The notes under the pieces were generated by a model, which saw only the letters and a program-made list of their open reading frames with translations, had not been told where the DNA came from and did not search any database. DNA of 64,000 nucleotides from Glycine soja. Lineage: Eukaryota > Streptophyta > Magnoliopsida > Fabales > Fabaceae. Where the stretch lies: contig NC_041006.1 of assembly GCF_004193775.1 (NCBI RefSeq), positions 25,348,388-25,412,387 on the forward strand, given 5' to 3'. The translations under genes were made by a program, and so were the position numbers. Position 1 is the first letter of the stretch; every line of letters starts with the position of its first letter. Shown one piece after another: positions 10,367-23,082 of the stretch.

Positions 10367-12099
10367 TCAAGTTCTACTTTAATTTAAACCTTAAACATAA
10401 GGGCTTGATTTGTTTTTGAATTTCAATTATTGTAATTACCTTACATCATCCTGCAACAAGGTTATAAAGTTCAATTGGGTACTTCAATTAGGTGCCTAGA
10501 GGAACCTATATAGCAAGGAAGTGCATCCTATTGTATAGGTGATGTTTTTGAATATTTTGTTGGCATACTACACAGTCTACAGTCCAAGGGAGATTCTCAT
10601 AAAATTCTAATTACTTTGCAAGTTGGAATAAGTAGTAGAATTGCAAGATCTACATTTTCTGTGTTTGATAATTTTTAATGGTTAGGTATATATATGTTGA
10701 TTGAGAAGTGTACTTACTGGTTTTGTTGATAATTTCCCGTTCTAGGTGCAAATGAAGGCTGATGACTCTTCCACTCAAAAAGAAGAGCAGATGAAACCTA
10801 TGCGAAATAAGGTAATGGGGTTGTGTGAATAAAGCTTCAAATAAGGTAGTAGGGTTGACAATCAAGCTTCATATGGTTCTAGTCACTACTTTGTGAATAC
10901 ATTTAAAATGCATAAGGTAAAGAGAGGGGGTAAAGAATGAGGCAAGCACTAGAAGGAGGAAAATAAGGTAGTATCAAACAATAGATCCTACATTGTTAAA
11001 TAATTCTTTTGACAAATTAATTACTACCTTATTATTTTATTTTTATGGACGAACCATTAAAACTTAGTTTGCACCATCTTCTAACTCCATCCTTTATAAT
11101 TTTTTGTTGTCTTCTTCAAGTGGCGTTGTGTTTGAGACTGTTTGAAAACTATTTCTTATCATGTTTCCTTAACATGATTGAAGTTTCCTAAAGTTCTTAA
11201 AGTTAATTCGCCCAACTGTATTTTTCTACCTAGCCTAAAGAACCACTCTAATTTTTCTTCATTTGTTCTTATAAATGTCCCACAACTTGAATCAAACTCA
11301 ATAAAAAAAAAGTATGTACCTTACAAGTACAAGAAGAATTATGAAGATATTCTATATATATAGAGTGATTTTCCTTTTTGTATTTGTAACTAGTCAACAT
11401 TGTAATTAGGTATATAATACTACAATCTTCTAGAATATGTTGAGATAGGGGAACAAATACCATACTTTTAGCAAAAGAAGAAATATGAAAGAATGTAATT
11501 ATCAATTTTTAATTTGATGTTCTTACTCAAATATCATAAAGATAGAAGCTAATGTCACTGACTTGGACTGGTTAGCAAAATGCACTCCACCACAAAGTTG
11601 CCAGGTCCATCAAGTTCAACCAGATGGTAAATTCTTTTGTATCCAAGGTTTTTAATAATTATGCTATCTAATCAAACGTAACTAACTTAAAATACATATG
11701 ACAAGAGTTAAACTTCATGTAAATAATATCCTGCCAATGTATACTGAGGATGGAATTAATACTTCATATTAGCTATTTATACTTCACATTAGCTCAGGCA
11801 TTTCATCAAATAGGTTGTAGGCAAGTAGGCAAGTTGAAAACGAAAACACTACGAGACCACATCGCGTTATCAACACAACATGAACTATTTATACTTCGCA
11901 TTAGCTCAGGCATTTCATCAAATAGGTTGTAGGCAACTTGGTTAAATTCTTAAATCCCGAAAGTCCTAACAACCACCCTAACACAAGGCATCAACTACCA
12001 TTCAAGATCATGTAGGACAAGTAAACAAAGCATAGTAGATTGGGTGGGAGAAGGACATACCTGTGGACCTTGCGACGGTGAGTGTTTTCGCATGCTGGA
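10367..12099. other. Non-coding flank with exon-like islands
   Basis: There is no recognisable gene. Two short stretches look like exons of unknown genes. One, about 10746-10811, is preceded by AG and followed by GT, with reading KADDSSTQKEEQMKP. The other, about 11543-11625, reads TDLDWLAKCTPPQSC and ends at a GT. They share no obvious gene and may be captured fragments. The rest is A/T-rich. Confidence 0.35.
11773..11937. repeat. Direct repeat, about 52 bp, period about 112 bp
   Basis: The words CTATTTATACTTC and CATTAGCTCAGGCATTTC, followed by ATCAAATAGGTTGTAGG, occur at about 11773-11825 and again at about 11886-11937. They differ at one or two bases. Confidence 0.75.
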
Positions 12100-12370
12100 G
12101 AAGCACACTTGCAACGGTGGTCAGCATGGTGTTGCGAGAGTACGAGAGTGGGAGTGAGAGTGTGAGATTGGGAGTAGGGTGTGCGAGAGTGCGAGAGTAC
12201 GAGAGTGCGCGGGAAGTCCAGTTTTGGTTTTTAAATTAAGTCACCCAACATCGGTTTTCTGAAAAAACCGATGTTAATAAACTTATTTTATTTATAACAA
12301 TGCCACCACATTTTTGTTGTCAAAAATCAATGTTAATATGCTGATGTTAAATCTGCTTTTTGTAATAGTG
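12100..12370. mobile_element. CACTA element right-end fragment
   Basis: The hairpin AACATCGGTTTTC...AAAACCGATGTT (about 12248-12276) is followed by degraded relatives and a terminus CTTTTTGTAATAGTG ending at 12370. That terminus is the complement of CACTATTACAAAAAG. Hairpin motif and end match the family of the large element at 27231-41987. I did not find a matching left end nearby, so it may be truncated. Upstream, 12130-12215 is rich in GCGAGAGT-like words. Confidence 0.6.
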
Positions 12371-14364
12371 TCAGATATGAAAAATAAGGGTTAGACGGCA
12401 CAGTGGTGGTGGTCGACACCACGGTTAGCGGTGGTGGTGGTTTCTGTTGGAGAAAGAGAAGGAGAGAAAGGGAAGAATGAGAAGGGGAAGAAAGTGATGA
12501 CATGTTAATGTCAAGGTATGATGGCGTGACACTCTTTCTGTCACGTCATCACTTAACGGAAGTGGACTGACAACGGGTAGTAAAATGAAACATAAAAATT
12601 TTTCACGTACTTGGTTGAAAAGATGAATGTTAGATAATAATATGAAAACAATATATATTTTAGGTGTGAAAAACTTATTTAAGCCAAAAAATAATTATTA
12701 AGTGATCTATGTGTGATTTTGGACAATATAACAAGGGGTGTTGCAGAATGATCCAATGGAATTCTTGAGGATAGTTGCTTGATTTTTAAAATTTTTTTAT
12801 TCAATGGTAGAGTTTGCTTCATGATTTTTTGTAAATTCTTACATTTTAATTGTTTTGGTATAGGCTGCTCATTTTGTTGGCTTTGGCTCATATATGTTGA
12901 GTTACTTATTTGTAATTTTTGTGCGTCACAAATCGTATCCTCTATGATAAAATTTGTTCTGTCTTTCAAAAAAAAAAATATACCGGAGAAATTAAAATTA
13001 TTTTTAGTAGATATTAACACCATTAACTTTTACAAGGTTCTTATAGTGAAACATCAATACTAATTTTTTTTAATGGAATTTGCATTCAACAAGCAGTTAC
13101 AAATAGTATAAAAATTTGTAAATTAATAAATGGGGGTATTTTAGTTTAACATTGTATAAGTTAAAGGTTAAATTAGTAGGCAAGTTCATCAACTATTTGT
13201 AAATTTTCAAATAGATCTTTAATTGAGTCCCTAGGATTTCTAAAACCACCAAAAATTGTTTTTTTGTGATGGTTTTAAACCATCATAAAGTAATCACGGT
13301 GACCTACTATCTTAGTTTAGGGATCCAATTAAAAAAATAAATTAGGAACCTATTCCAAAATTTGCATAATGTTCAAGGAAATTAAATTAAAGTGTCCACC
13401 AAATTTTATTAAATTGGGAAATAGTTTTGGAAATATCTTTTAAGTTATTTTAAAAAATGGATGGTCTACAAAAATCAAGTTAAGTTTGTAGAAGAATTTA
13501 TAAAGCCTCACTCCTAAATTAACTCATTTTATTTTATATTTATGTGAAAATAATAATTATAAAATTTATTTGTAGTGAAAAAAAGGTGAGATCATTAGGT
13601 TGTCACAATTCAAATATTTTCGTTTAAAAATAATAAGATTAACAAGACATCAGATATAATTTAATCTTTTTATTTTTATATGGAAAAAAACAATGATAAT
13701 AATTCTAATAATTTATTTGTAACAAAGAAAAATTGGGATCATCAATCTTTCGCAATTCAGATGTCCTAAAGTAGTAAGATTAACAAGGCATTGCACCTAA
13801 ATTAGCCTTTTTTCTATTTAAAATTTCATGTCACATTTTTATCTTTAATAAAATGAGAAAAACATGATTTTAATTATTTTTTTATAATTATAAAATATTT
13901 TTATTTCAGAAAGAATATTAGAACTATCCAATTAATTAACCCCTTTTGAGTTTCTTTTTATTTTTTTATAAAAATATTTTATTTTAATGTAATTCGATAA
14001 TATAAAATCCAGTACCCAACTTTTAAAAGGGAGCTTTTTAATTTAACTTAGTTCCAAGGACCTTTCAACCGAATAGGATAGACTAGTAAGGAAAGAACGA
14101 TAAAAAAAATAGATGAAATGGAATAATTTTACAAAATTAATTAACCTTATTATCATTAATTAATTTATAGGTTTTCTTGTCCATCAGTAATATTAAAAGT
14201 GACATGAGTAAAATAATAATAATAATAATTAATGTTACATTGAAAGATAAAATGAGAATTCAATCTCCGTTTTCTGTTTTAGTGATTGTAGTTTTGCGGC
14301 CTACTGATGTTTTCTTTGCAGCTGAGGCATCTTTTAGATGCAACATCTCAAACTTATTGCTTTA
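12371..14364. other. A/T-rich non-coding DNA with a foldback element
   Basis: No gene is supported. An inverted repeat, arms about 13183-13235 (ending CTTTAATTGAGTCCCTAG) and 13316-13378 (starting TTAGGGATCCAATTAAA), surrounds a central GGTTTTAAACC-type hairpin. It looks like a small degraded MITE. The remainder is A/T-rich. Confidence 0.4.
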
Positions 14365-14797
14365 GAGTGCGTTTGGATAGAAGATTTTAACTGAGGAAAG
14401 TAATTTATCAGAGAATTTGAATTTCTGTAATTTAGAATTTATTGTTTGGATGTTTTTTATGAAGAATTTAAAATTTTGGAATTTTAAAACAGAATTTTAA
14501 ACAACTAAAAATCTGAAATTTCAATTTCCTTCTAAAAGGTGAGAAATTGAAATTCTCTTCTTACAGTCTTCTCCAAGAAACACCGTCTGACCTCCTAAAA
14601 TATCGGTGTGAGCATAGAGGAACACGAATAACTAACACACCAATCATATTTTTTTCTTTTTTTTTCATCCTCATAATTTTAACTTTTTTTTATCCAAACA
14701 CAAAATTTTGAAAATAAAAGAATTTTAATTGAAGTATTTGAAATTCTTAGAATTTAAAATTTCTCAAAATTTTAAATTTCTCCCTCCAAACACACTC
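14365..14797. mobile_element. PIF/Harbinger-type MITE, 433 bp
   Basis: The ends are inverted: GAGTGCGTTTGGATAG on the left, and the complement of the right end is GAGTGTGTTTGGAGGG. TTA flanks both sides (14362-14364 and 14798-14800), the classic 3-bp target of PIF/Harbinger elements. The interior is rich in AAATTTTAAAATT words and has no ORF. Confidence 0.7.
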
Positions 14798-14800
14798 TTA

Positions 14801-16097
14801 GAGTGTTCCTCCTCTAAAAGTTAGCTTGTTTTTTTGGCTAGTGTCAATCTCATCTTCCTTTCCACAGGCAGTTTGTTAGCTTTCAATGGTGTATTCAACA
14901 ACAAAGCTCTTTTGATTTTTTTTTCTCTTGGTATGGAGGATTCCTCTAGGAATATAGGTCTTGGTTATCTTATTTCATTTTTCGAGGATATCATTGGCTT
15001 GCCCCCCTAATAAATTTTCTATTTTCTGATTAAGAATAAAAAAGGACACTTATTTTGACATTTTTTTACACAATAAGAGTAATAACAAATGAAAAAATAA
15101 TAATGATGAGACATATAATTAATGATGTGAGAAGCTAACATTTAATGCAAATAAAGGATGATAAGATACAATGGCAAAAGTATTTGTTGAATATGAGTCA
15201 ACAATTAATGACATTAAAATTAAGCAAAAAAGTGTAGTGATTAATCAAAGTGAGGTAGTTTACACTATGTTTGGTGGAGGGATTAAGTTTGATGTGAATG
15301 GATCTCACACAACTGTTTTTTTGTCTCTTGGGTAATTATTAAACATGTGAGACGAGAAGTTTTAACTCTTTTGTCCTTCATTTATTTTATCCTAACACAA
15401 AACAATCAATATTTAAGGATATAATAATATTTTTACAAGTTTATCATTTTTTATTTTATTTCTCTCTATTTCTCATCAACCTAAGAGGCCAACATCCAAT
15501 TTAATTTTTACTGTTTCTTTTTTTTTTCAAATTATCTTTCTTTTATTTCCATCCCTTCTATTTTTCTTCTCTACGAAACATAGCATTAAAAACAAAATAT
15601 CAAAATGAGACTATTCTAAAATATATTAATAGCATATCTTTTTATTGTTCACCTAATTATATTATGCTTGATACCTATGTATCTTAAATTCTTAACATGA
15701 ACCATTTTTTGTCATTGTAATAACCATTTTTAGAAATAACCTCAATAGGATTTTTTTTTAAAAAAATCAATAGGCTGTATAGCTAATTATTAAATATATA
15801 AAAATAAATGAAATGCATGAGAAAGACACATTACATATAGAGCCTCACAATTTTACCAAAATTTTACTGCTTTAGTTCATCTTATCTCTCCCATAATCCA
15901 AATAAATTAGATAAATATGCTTGCAATTTAACTCATGCCAAACCTAACATCTCAAGACAAATCTTAGCATGTGAGCAATCCCAAACCACATTTGTACACT
16001 CCATAAAAATGTAACAATGACAAAATTTGGCCTAAAACATAAAAACACAGCTTTAAAAATCAAAGAAGTATCCTCTAGTAATGATGACAATGCCACA
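14801..16097. mobile_element. Non-coding stretch with a second MITE-like element
   Basis: No gene is seen. About 15258-15588 has partly matching inverted ends (ACTATGTTTGGTGG on the left, GCTATGTTTCGTAG as the complement of the right) next to TTA/TAA. It is probably another small PIF-type element, less certain than the one at 14365. The five bases CCACA at 16093-16097 are the target duplication of the copia element that follows. Confidence 0.4.
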
Positions 16098-16577
16098 TGT
16101 TAGGAATTTTATAATTCCTAATTAATTAATATGGGCTACATATTATATTATAACATTTATATTAGTTATTTACATTTAAATGGGTTCAATATAAAGTGAT
16201 CTATTGAAGTGAACTCATTAGACTGCCAACAGATAATTGATATGGGCTTAATGAGTGAAAACCAGTTTGGCCCATTAAGGGATAATGGGAACCCTAATAG
16301 GTTTAAAACATAAGGCATGGTTATGGTCCCCAATATATCAAATCAACAAACAGTTTCTTCTCTCCCCATCTAAAGAGAAAACGAAGGTCACATAAGGAAG
16401 AAGGTGATTTGGTTGAGGAAGGGCATTAAACCAATTGTTCGTGACCACTGTCAGATTCCGCTGCGTGTTAATCAAGTTCTATGGATCCAGGTATTTCTTA
16501 AAACCTCTTGATAATCTGACGTAATGTGTTTTGGTGCTCATTTGGTATTGTATATGGTTTATTGAAAATTTCCAACA
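16098..16577 (+). repeat. 5' LTR of second copia element
   Basis: TG...CA ends, 480 bp. It starts with a perfect short palindrome-like stretch (GGAATTTTATAATTCC) and ends two bases before the PBS. Confidence 0.93.
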
Positions 16578-16579
16578 AG

Positions 16580-16592
16580 TGGTATCAGAGCC
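16580..16592 (+). promoter_or_regulatory. Primer binding site, tRNA-iMet type
   Basis: TGGTATCAGAGCC two bases after the LTR is the standard copia initiator-methionine primer site. Confidence 0.88.
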
Positions 16593-17580
16593 ACCATTAT
16601 TGTTAGATTATTGGGATTTAAAGCTCTATTTGATATGTATTATATCTGGATCATTTTAGTTATATGAACCCTAATTTTATTTTGGGAAAAAACTATTTTG
16701 ATCAATAAAATTGTTAAACCCCTAAATTCATGTGTTATGGCCATAAAGTTTTTCTCCTCTTTAGAATTAATAAAAGGCCTCTACATTTGATTTACAGGAT
16801 TGTACAATTTTTTGTTTTGTTTGTGTTGCATCTGCTGACATATTATTCTATTTGGGATAAAGGTTCTACGTATCTGGTGTTGGCATTTAGTATGTGACAC
16901 AATTTCATAAATATATTTTTTTTTCGGCCAACAATTTTTTTTATGAAACGGTGATCAGTTGATAATTTATGTTATTCATGTGGTTGGCATAAATTTGTGA
17001 TAGTATCGTGATATGTTTGTTTTGGGTGCGTAATTAGTTTATCATGATGTAGTTTTTCAAACATTTACTGCTATCACAATTGGGTGCAAATTTGTGCAAA
17101 TTTAACCATTACAGATCTTTTCCATTTGATTGTGTGTCCAGTAATTTTAATTAAATTGATTGAACCATTATGTTGCCAAAGTAACCTCTATTGTGTAAAT
17201 TGATTTAATTAAATTGCATGGATGTTAGTATGAAATTATTTGTGCGAATTGTGTTCGGCCCAAAGGAAGACGCAATTTGGCCAAATAATAACATACCTAT
17301 GATGATAAATATGTGATAATTATTAAGTTTTTTTTCATAAGAATAATAGTCGGTCCAAAGAAAGACTATTATTTGTCAGAACTAATTGTCAATATTTGAT
17401 CATTGCGTTGAGAGTACCAATTACAAATTAATTTCTCTGTCCAAAGACTAGAATTAATGTTGTGCTAGGTATCTTGTGATGGATTTGTTATGGGAAATAT
17501 TTACATGTCTTGTTATATATACTTTATATGACTTGCTTGATTATTTGTGAACATTATATTATTTTGTTCTCTTTTTAGTT
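16593..17580 (+). other. Long untranslated leader of second copia element
   Basis: About 1 kb without an ORF. The part from about 17148 to 17480 contains repeated CGGCCCAAAGGAAGAC-like words and is found again, diverged, at 19753-20160. A TTCTCTTTTTAG just before the gag frame could be a splice acceptor. Confidence 0.6.
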
Positions 17581-18813
17581 AATATTACCAGTGCTGCAAA
17601 TGTTACTCAAGTGAATTCTATCCCAATGCTGAATGGGACAAATTTTAAAGTCTGGAAGGAAGCCGTAGAAATTGTTCTTGGTTGTATGGATTTGGACTTG
17701 GCATTGAGAACGAAACGACCCATTTCCACTCTAGAAACCTCTAATGAGGTAAAAATTGAGAAGTGGGATCGGTCCAACCGAATGTGTCTTATGATCATGA
17801 AGCACTCTATTCCAGAGGCGTTTCGGGGCTCTATTGCTGAGGGTCAAAGTGCAAAGAAATTCCTTGAGGAAATTGAGCAATACTTTGCCAAAAATGAAAA
17901 GGCGGAGACGAGTAACCTTTTGGCTAAACTCATCTCCATGAAGTATAAAGGCAAAGGGAACATAAGGGAGTACATTATGGAGATGTCCAATCTTGCATCA
18001 AAACTCAAGTCACTTAAGTTAGAGCTTGGTGAAGACCTGCTCGTGTACTTGGTTTTGATCTCGCTTCCTGTATACTTTGGGCAATTCAAAGTGAGCTATA
18101 ACACTTAGAAGGACAAATGGTCCCTCAATGAGCTTATATCTCACTGTGTGCAAGAGGAGGAGAGGCTGCAAAGAGATAGGACTAAAAGTGCTCACTTGAC
18201 TTCGACATCTCAGAATAAGAAAAGGAAGAAGACTAAGGGTGCTGCGGAAGGGACTTCTCAGCAAAAGAAGCAAAAGGAATTTACCTGTTACTTCTGCAAG
18301 AAGTCGGGACACATAAAGAATGAGTGTCCCAAGTATGCTGCATGGCGTGTGAAGAAAGGTAAATTTCTTACTCTAGTTTGTTCAGAAGTTAATTTGGCTT
18401 TTGTACCTAAAGATACTTGGTGGGTAGATTTTGGTGCTACTACTCACATAAGTATGACTATGCAGGGTTGCCTGTGGAGCCGACCACCAAGTGATGATGA
18501 AAGATTCATCTTTGTGGGTGATGGCAAGAAGGTTACAGTGGAAGCTATTGGAACTTTTAGATTACAGTTAAAAACTAGATTTTATTTGGATTTATTTGAG
18601 ACTTTTGTTATACCGTCTTTTAGACGGAATTTGATTTCTATTTCTAGTTTGGACAAATTTGGATTTTCTTGTTCATTTGGAAATAATAAAGTTAGTCTCT
18701 ACCAAAATTCAAATATGGTTGGTTCTAGTTCTTTAATTGATAATCTTTACATGTTTGATGTTGCTAGTTCCTATAATGAAATACTGCAAATAAGTTCACA
18801 TGGTACAAAATGA
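17581..18813 (+). pseudogene. Copia gag and protease, broken by an internal stop
   Basis: One frame covers gag and the protease. Gag shows SIPMLNGTNFKVWKE and GCMDLDLALR near its start. The frame runs to a TAG at 18106-18108, where related elements have Gln, which fits a C-to-T change. It then continues in the same frame to 18813. The zinc knuckle CYFCKKSGHIKNEC (CX2CX4HX4C) is near 18286. The protease motif reads WWVDFGATTHIS where relatives have DSG, so the Ser after the catalytic Asp is Phe. No ATG opens the frame in place; the nearest upstream residues are ITSAANVTQ. Role: particle shell and its protease. Non-functional here. Confidence 0.85.
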
Positions 18814-19682
18814 AAAATTGAATGAGAATTCAGCCACCTTATGGCATAAGCGTTTGGGCCATATCTCTAAACAAAGAATTCAGAGACTTGTGTTGGATGA
18901 AATTCTTGACCCTTTGTATTTATCAGACTTTGAGGTCTGTATTGAATGCATTAAGGGCAAATGAACAAACATAAGGAAATTAGATGCCGAAAGAGCTAAA
19001 GACGTCTTGGAACTAGTACATATAGACATTTGTGGTCCTTTTCCTACAATTTCTTGGAAAGGCCAAGCATTAAACATTTACACATTTGGGGTTGTCCAGT
19101 TGAGGCACGGCCTTATAGGCCATATGAAAGAAAGTTGGACTCAAGAATAATTAGCTGCTATTTTGTTGGCTATGTTGAATGCTCTCAAGGCTATAAATTT
19201 TACAATCCCACCTTAAGATCTTTTTTCGAGATGGGAAATGCGAGATTTCTTGAGGAAGTTGAGTTTGGGAAGGAAGAGAACATAAAAAATGTTGTTGTCT
19301 TAGAGGAAGGACCTGTTATTTACATTGATCAAGTCCTCATACCTATCACTTTTCAAGACACAACTCTAGTAATAGAAGACAATGTTCAAATTATTGACAT
19401 TGTTCTGGAACAAGATAACAATGAGGTTCCCCCTCAAATACCTTTAGAGCAACCTCAACAACCTCAAGAAGTGTCATTAAGGAGATCCATTAGAGGGAGG
19501 AGAAATACAATCTCAAATGATTATATTATATTTCTCCAGGAACATAAGGATGGTGTTGGTTTAACAGAGGATGATCCAATCAGAAGGAAGGCTCGTCTAG
19601 TTGCTAAAGGCTTTTCTCAGAAGGAAGGCACTGACTATAAAGAAACCTTTTCTCTAGTATCTTTAAAAGATTCTTTTGGTTA
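18814..19682 (+). pseudogene. Integrase and RT-start remnants of second copia element
   Basis: After 18813 the HHCC region survives in other frames (LWHKRLGHISKQRIQRL about 18840-18890, a Cys pair, and a TGA near 18962). At about 19055 the text jumps from HIDICGPFPTISW to the C-terminal integrase region (SIKHLHIWGCPVEARPYRPY), so the DDE core is deleted. The frame 19030-19683 continues through RRSIRGRR and LTEDDPI, then jumps to [16 protein letters not shown], skipping the first RT residues. It ends at SLKDSFG; the rest of the RT is absent. Confidence 0.8.
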
Positions 19683-19752
19683 AATTGTGTAATTTTAAGA
19701 AAATTTGTGTAATTTTAAGACCTCCCATTTATTGTATTAAATTGTCTTGTAT

Positions 19753-20160
19753 TTTTGGTTAAATTGATTGAAACAACATGTTGCCAAAGTAACCTCTGTT
19801 GCGTAAATTTATTTGATTGAATTTACATGAATGTTGCATGAAATTATTCATGTGAATTGTGCTCGGCCCAAAGGAAGACACAATTTGACAAAATAATTAC
19901 ATGCTTGCAATGGTAAACATGTGGTGATTATAAATAGTGTGATTTTCCATGTGAATAATAAAATGTTCACAGACAATCATTATTTGACCGGAATAATCAT
20001 CATATAAGTTTTCCATGTGAGCAATGGAGTGTCCAAAGACAACCTTTGTTTGACAGGACTAATCACCAATGTTTGATCAATGCATTGAGAGTACCACTTG
20101 CAGTTAGTCTTTTTCAATCCAAAGATTAAGGATTAATGGTGCGTTAGGTATCTTGTTTGG
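19753..20160 (+). repeat. Second copy of the 5' leader, inside deleted pol
   Basis: Words such as TGTTGCCAAAGTAACCTCTG, CGGCCCAAAGGAAGAC, TTTGATCAATGCATTGAG and TTAGGTATCTTG follow in the same order as in the leader at 17148-17480. Clear divergence and extra internal units set the copies apart. It sits between the RT start and the RNase H remnant. Confidence 0.75.
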
Positions 20161-20439
20161 GTCTTGAAATTTACCATAAAGATTATTTGTGCATTGCATG
20201 GTTGTTGTTCTCTTCTTTAATTGTTGTTGTTGTTACTACTATGGTTTAAATTACTCATATTATGTGAATCCCAAATCTGCATGTGTAAAATTTAGAGTTT
20301 GAAATTATTTTGTGGGAATCCTAAGGTGATATATGAGTAATCTTGGTATGTAACACTAGAAGTAGTAAAGCGTATTATGCATTAATTGAAGAGAACAAGA
20401 AACTACGTGTTTTCATATCGAAAGTCTAGAAGTTTAGAG

Positions 20440-20840
20440 ATCATTGGGTATTCTAACTTCGATTTTTCATAATGTCTTAATAGAAATCGCTCTACATAAG
20501 GATCCACATTTAACCATGTTGGTGGAATTAATATTCTGCTATGAGACATCATACTAGAATTTATGATTGCTAAATTATTGTAACCGGTTTGCCTGTCGTT
20601 GCCAACATTAAGTAATCATTAGGTGTTTATTGAGATAATATCTTAGCAGTCTTATTAAGGATTCAACCAAATAAAAGTTTGTTGACATAAAGTATTTGGT
20701 TGTTAAATAAAGAATCCAGAAAATATAGATTTGTATAGAACATATAGGAACTCATTCCATGCTAGCTAATCCACTTACTAAAGGTATGACACTAAAGTTT
20801 TTTTTTATGAGCACACTGTTCATATGGGTGTAATTCCTGA
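20440..20840 (+). pseudogene. RNase H and pol tail remnant of second copia element
   Basis: Degraded reading GYSNFDF, then NRNRSTSG-like words, recalls the copia GYSDSDFAG...RKSTSG block. Further on, MLANPLTKGMTLKFF (20758 onward) and HMGV-like words match the usual pol end (ADPLTKGL). Frames are broken. Confidence 0.55.
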
Positions 20841-21281
20841 TAGTACCTTAGTTCAGTGGGAGTCTTCTTCATGTTCTATATCTTATGGTTTGCAAACATT
20901 TTTTTATTTGGATTTTCTGCAGAAATAAAGTTGAAGTTTATCATTTCATTATAAGTTTGTTTGTGTGCAATATTTGTATTGCATTTGGATTGATCTCTAT
21001 GAAGAATAAAGTTTGGACTAGTTGGAAATAGACATGATTAAGATCACATTGTATGTAATTTCCATGCCGCTTATCCATATTTGATCTATGTCATCGAGTA
21101 TGAGTAATAGTGGTGATCATTGTGGCTTAGTCAAGCTAAATTAAGATGAAAACTGCAGTGGTTTCCTGTTGTTGTATGAGATGGACCAGAAGGAGTCTAA
21201 AAGTAAATAACGTACGGTTGCACGCCTAAAGAATTTTGTGATATAAATGTCTAAGGTTAATATGAAGCCCAAGTGGGAGAT

Positions 21282-21761
21282 TGTTAGGAATTTTATAATT
21301 CCTAATTAATTAATATGGGCTACATATTATATTATAACATTTATATTAGTTATTTACATTTAAATGGGTTCAATATAAAGTGATCTATTGAAGTGAACTC
21401 ATTAGACTGCCAACAGATAATTTATATGGGCTTAATGGGCGAAAACTAGTTTGGCCCATTAAGGGATAATGGGAACCCTAATAGGTTTAAAACATAAGGC
21501 ATGGTTATGGTCCCCAATATACCAAATCAACAAACAGTTTCTTCTCTCCCCATCTGAAGAGAAAACGAAGGTCTCATAAGGAAGAAGGTGATTTGGTTGA
21601 GGAAGGTCATTAAACCAATTGTTCATGACCACTGTCAGATTCCGCTGCGTGTTAATCAAGTTCTATGAATTCAGGTATTCCTTAAAACCTCTTGATAATC
21701 TGGCGTAATGTGTTTTGGTGCTCATTTGGTATTGTATATGGTTTATTGAAAATTTCCAACA
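21282..21761 (+). repeat. 3' LTR of second copia element
   Basis: 480 bp, TGTTAGG...CCAACA, preceded by AAGTGGGAGAT and followed by CCACA. It shares length and ends with the 5' LTR. Confidence 0.93.
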
Positions 21762-21766
21762 CCACA

Positions 21767-22936
21767 TACACCCAGCAAAAGGGTGGAATGGAACTGCATA
21801 AAAAACAAGTAGCATTGAGTTTAAGAACAAGCACGCATTACACAATGTGATTAATTAATGAAAACACAAGCCTTAGAAAAATGAACAACTCTAATGTGGT
21901 AGAACATGCTAAGCTGGCTCGTATGGCTCCTAAATTGGGGAAACAATTTTCTTGTAAGAGATAGCTAGAAATAATTGCAGAGACAAGAAAAAGTACCCTA
22001 AATCTAAAAAGTGGACAGAATTTGATTAAGTAATAAACAAAAAAATAATGGAGAATTGAAGCCCTCATTTTATTTAAACTAACCTTAAAATCAAGGAGAA
22101 AGGAGTAACACCATCTTCGAACAGGCTTGAAAGCAAATAGGATCGCTGACATGTATGAGAGAGTCAAAGAATGAAGCTCAGTCGACAAAAAAAAAAAAGA
22201 GCATAAAGATGCCAATAGGTATATATAATGGGAGAATACGTAATTGGCAAGAAATAATGAGAGAAATATATAATTAATCAAAGTTGTGTATTTGTTAAAA
22301 ATGTATCTTAATTGTGGTGATTCCTATCCATCTTAGTTGCGGCGCAAATAGGAATAAGTGTGGAGAAATACTAGCACTGTTCATTTTGTCTCCAAAGTGG
22401 ACAGATTTGAACATAAATCTCACTGTTCCTTTCGGGTGCTTTTTTTTTCCTACTTGTATGTTGCAGAGAGAGTTTTGGGTGTATTTTTTTTAAGTTTTAT
22501 ATTTTATAAATAATAATAGCATATCATTTTTAATATCAAATTCTCTTTTTTTCTTCTTTTCTTGCTTACTAACTGACTTTAATTCAAATTGATGTTTCTC
22601 TTCTATTTCACTTTATTTCATCTCAATTAAATTACTTCTCTTTTTAACCTATTTTTCTTCTCTTTTTCTCTTCACACAACCAAATAAGCTTAAATGAATT
22701 AGATAAATCTATTTTACTTACATCGATTTTGCAAAGAGGAAAGTAACAAATAACATAAAGCAAGGCCACGTAACGTAATGGAATTTCTCCTGGTCATAGT
22801 CTGTTATACATGATGGCTGTCCTGTGACGCGTGGGACTGACGCTAGTGCCAGCGAACCATACTTCCGATCCAAAACCAGTCCACAATTTCCCATGTCATA
22901 CGTTATACTCATACCTTTCCTTTCTTTTTTAATTTA
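21767..22936. other. Intergenic A/T-rich DNA
   Basis: I see no gene. The open frames here are short, and their composition follows the A/T-rich DNA. Confidence 0.5.
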
Positions 22937-23082
22937 AGGGTTTATTGGTTTGTTTGTAGGAAAAGAGAACGGAAAGAAATAAAAGAAATAATAAAATAAA
23001 ATAAAATTTGCATTTTTATACTTCACTTTAATTTAAAAAATTTATTTCAATTTCCTTTCATTTCTTTTCAACGAACAAACCC
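22937..23082. mobile_element. Small PIF/Harbinger-like MITE, about 146 bp
   Basis: The left end AGGGTTTATTGGTTTGTTTG and the complement of the right end AGGGTTTGTTCGTTG are inverted and flanked by TTA (22934-22936) and TAA (23083-23085). The interior is A-rich then T-rich, as a foldback. Confidence 0.5.

Larger units (their letters stand above)
16098..21761 (+). mobile_element. Second Ty1-copia retrotransposon, deleted
   Basis: Two 480-bp LTRs (TGTTAGG...CCAACA) flank a tRNA-iMet PBS, a leader of about 1 kb, gag and fragmented pol, and a polypurine tract (AAGTGGGAGAT, 21271-21281). The target duplication CCACA is perfect (16093-16097 and 21762-21766). I counted about 13 differences between the LTRs by eye, about 2.7%, so the insertion is recent. 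Internally it lacks most of the integrase core and the RT, and a copy of its own leader lies where the RT should be. It is defective. Confidence 0.93.
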
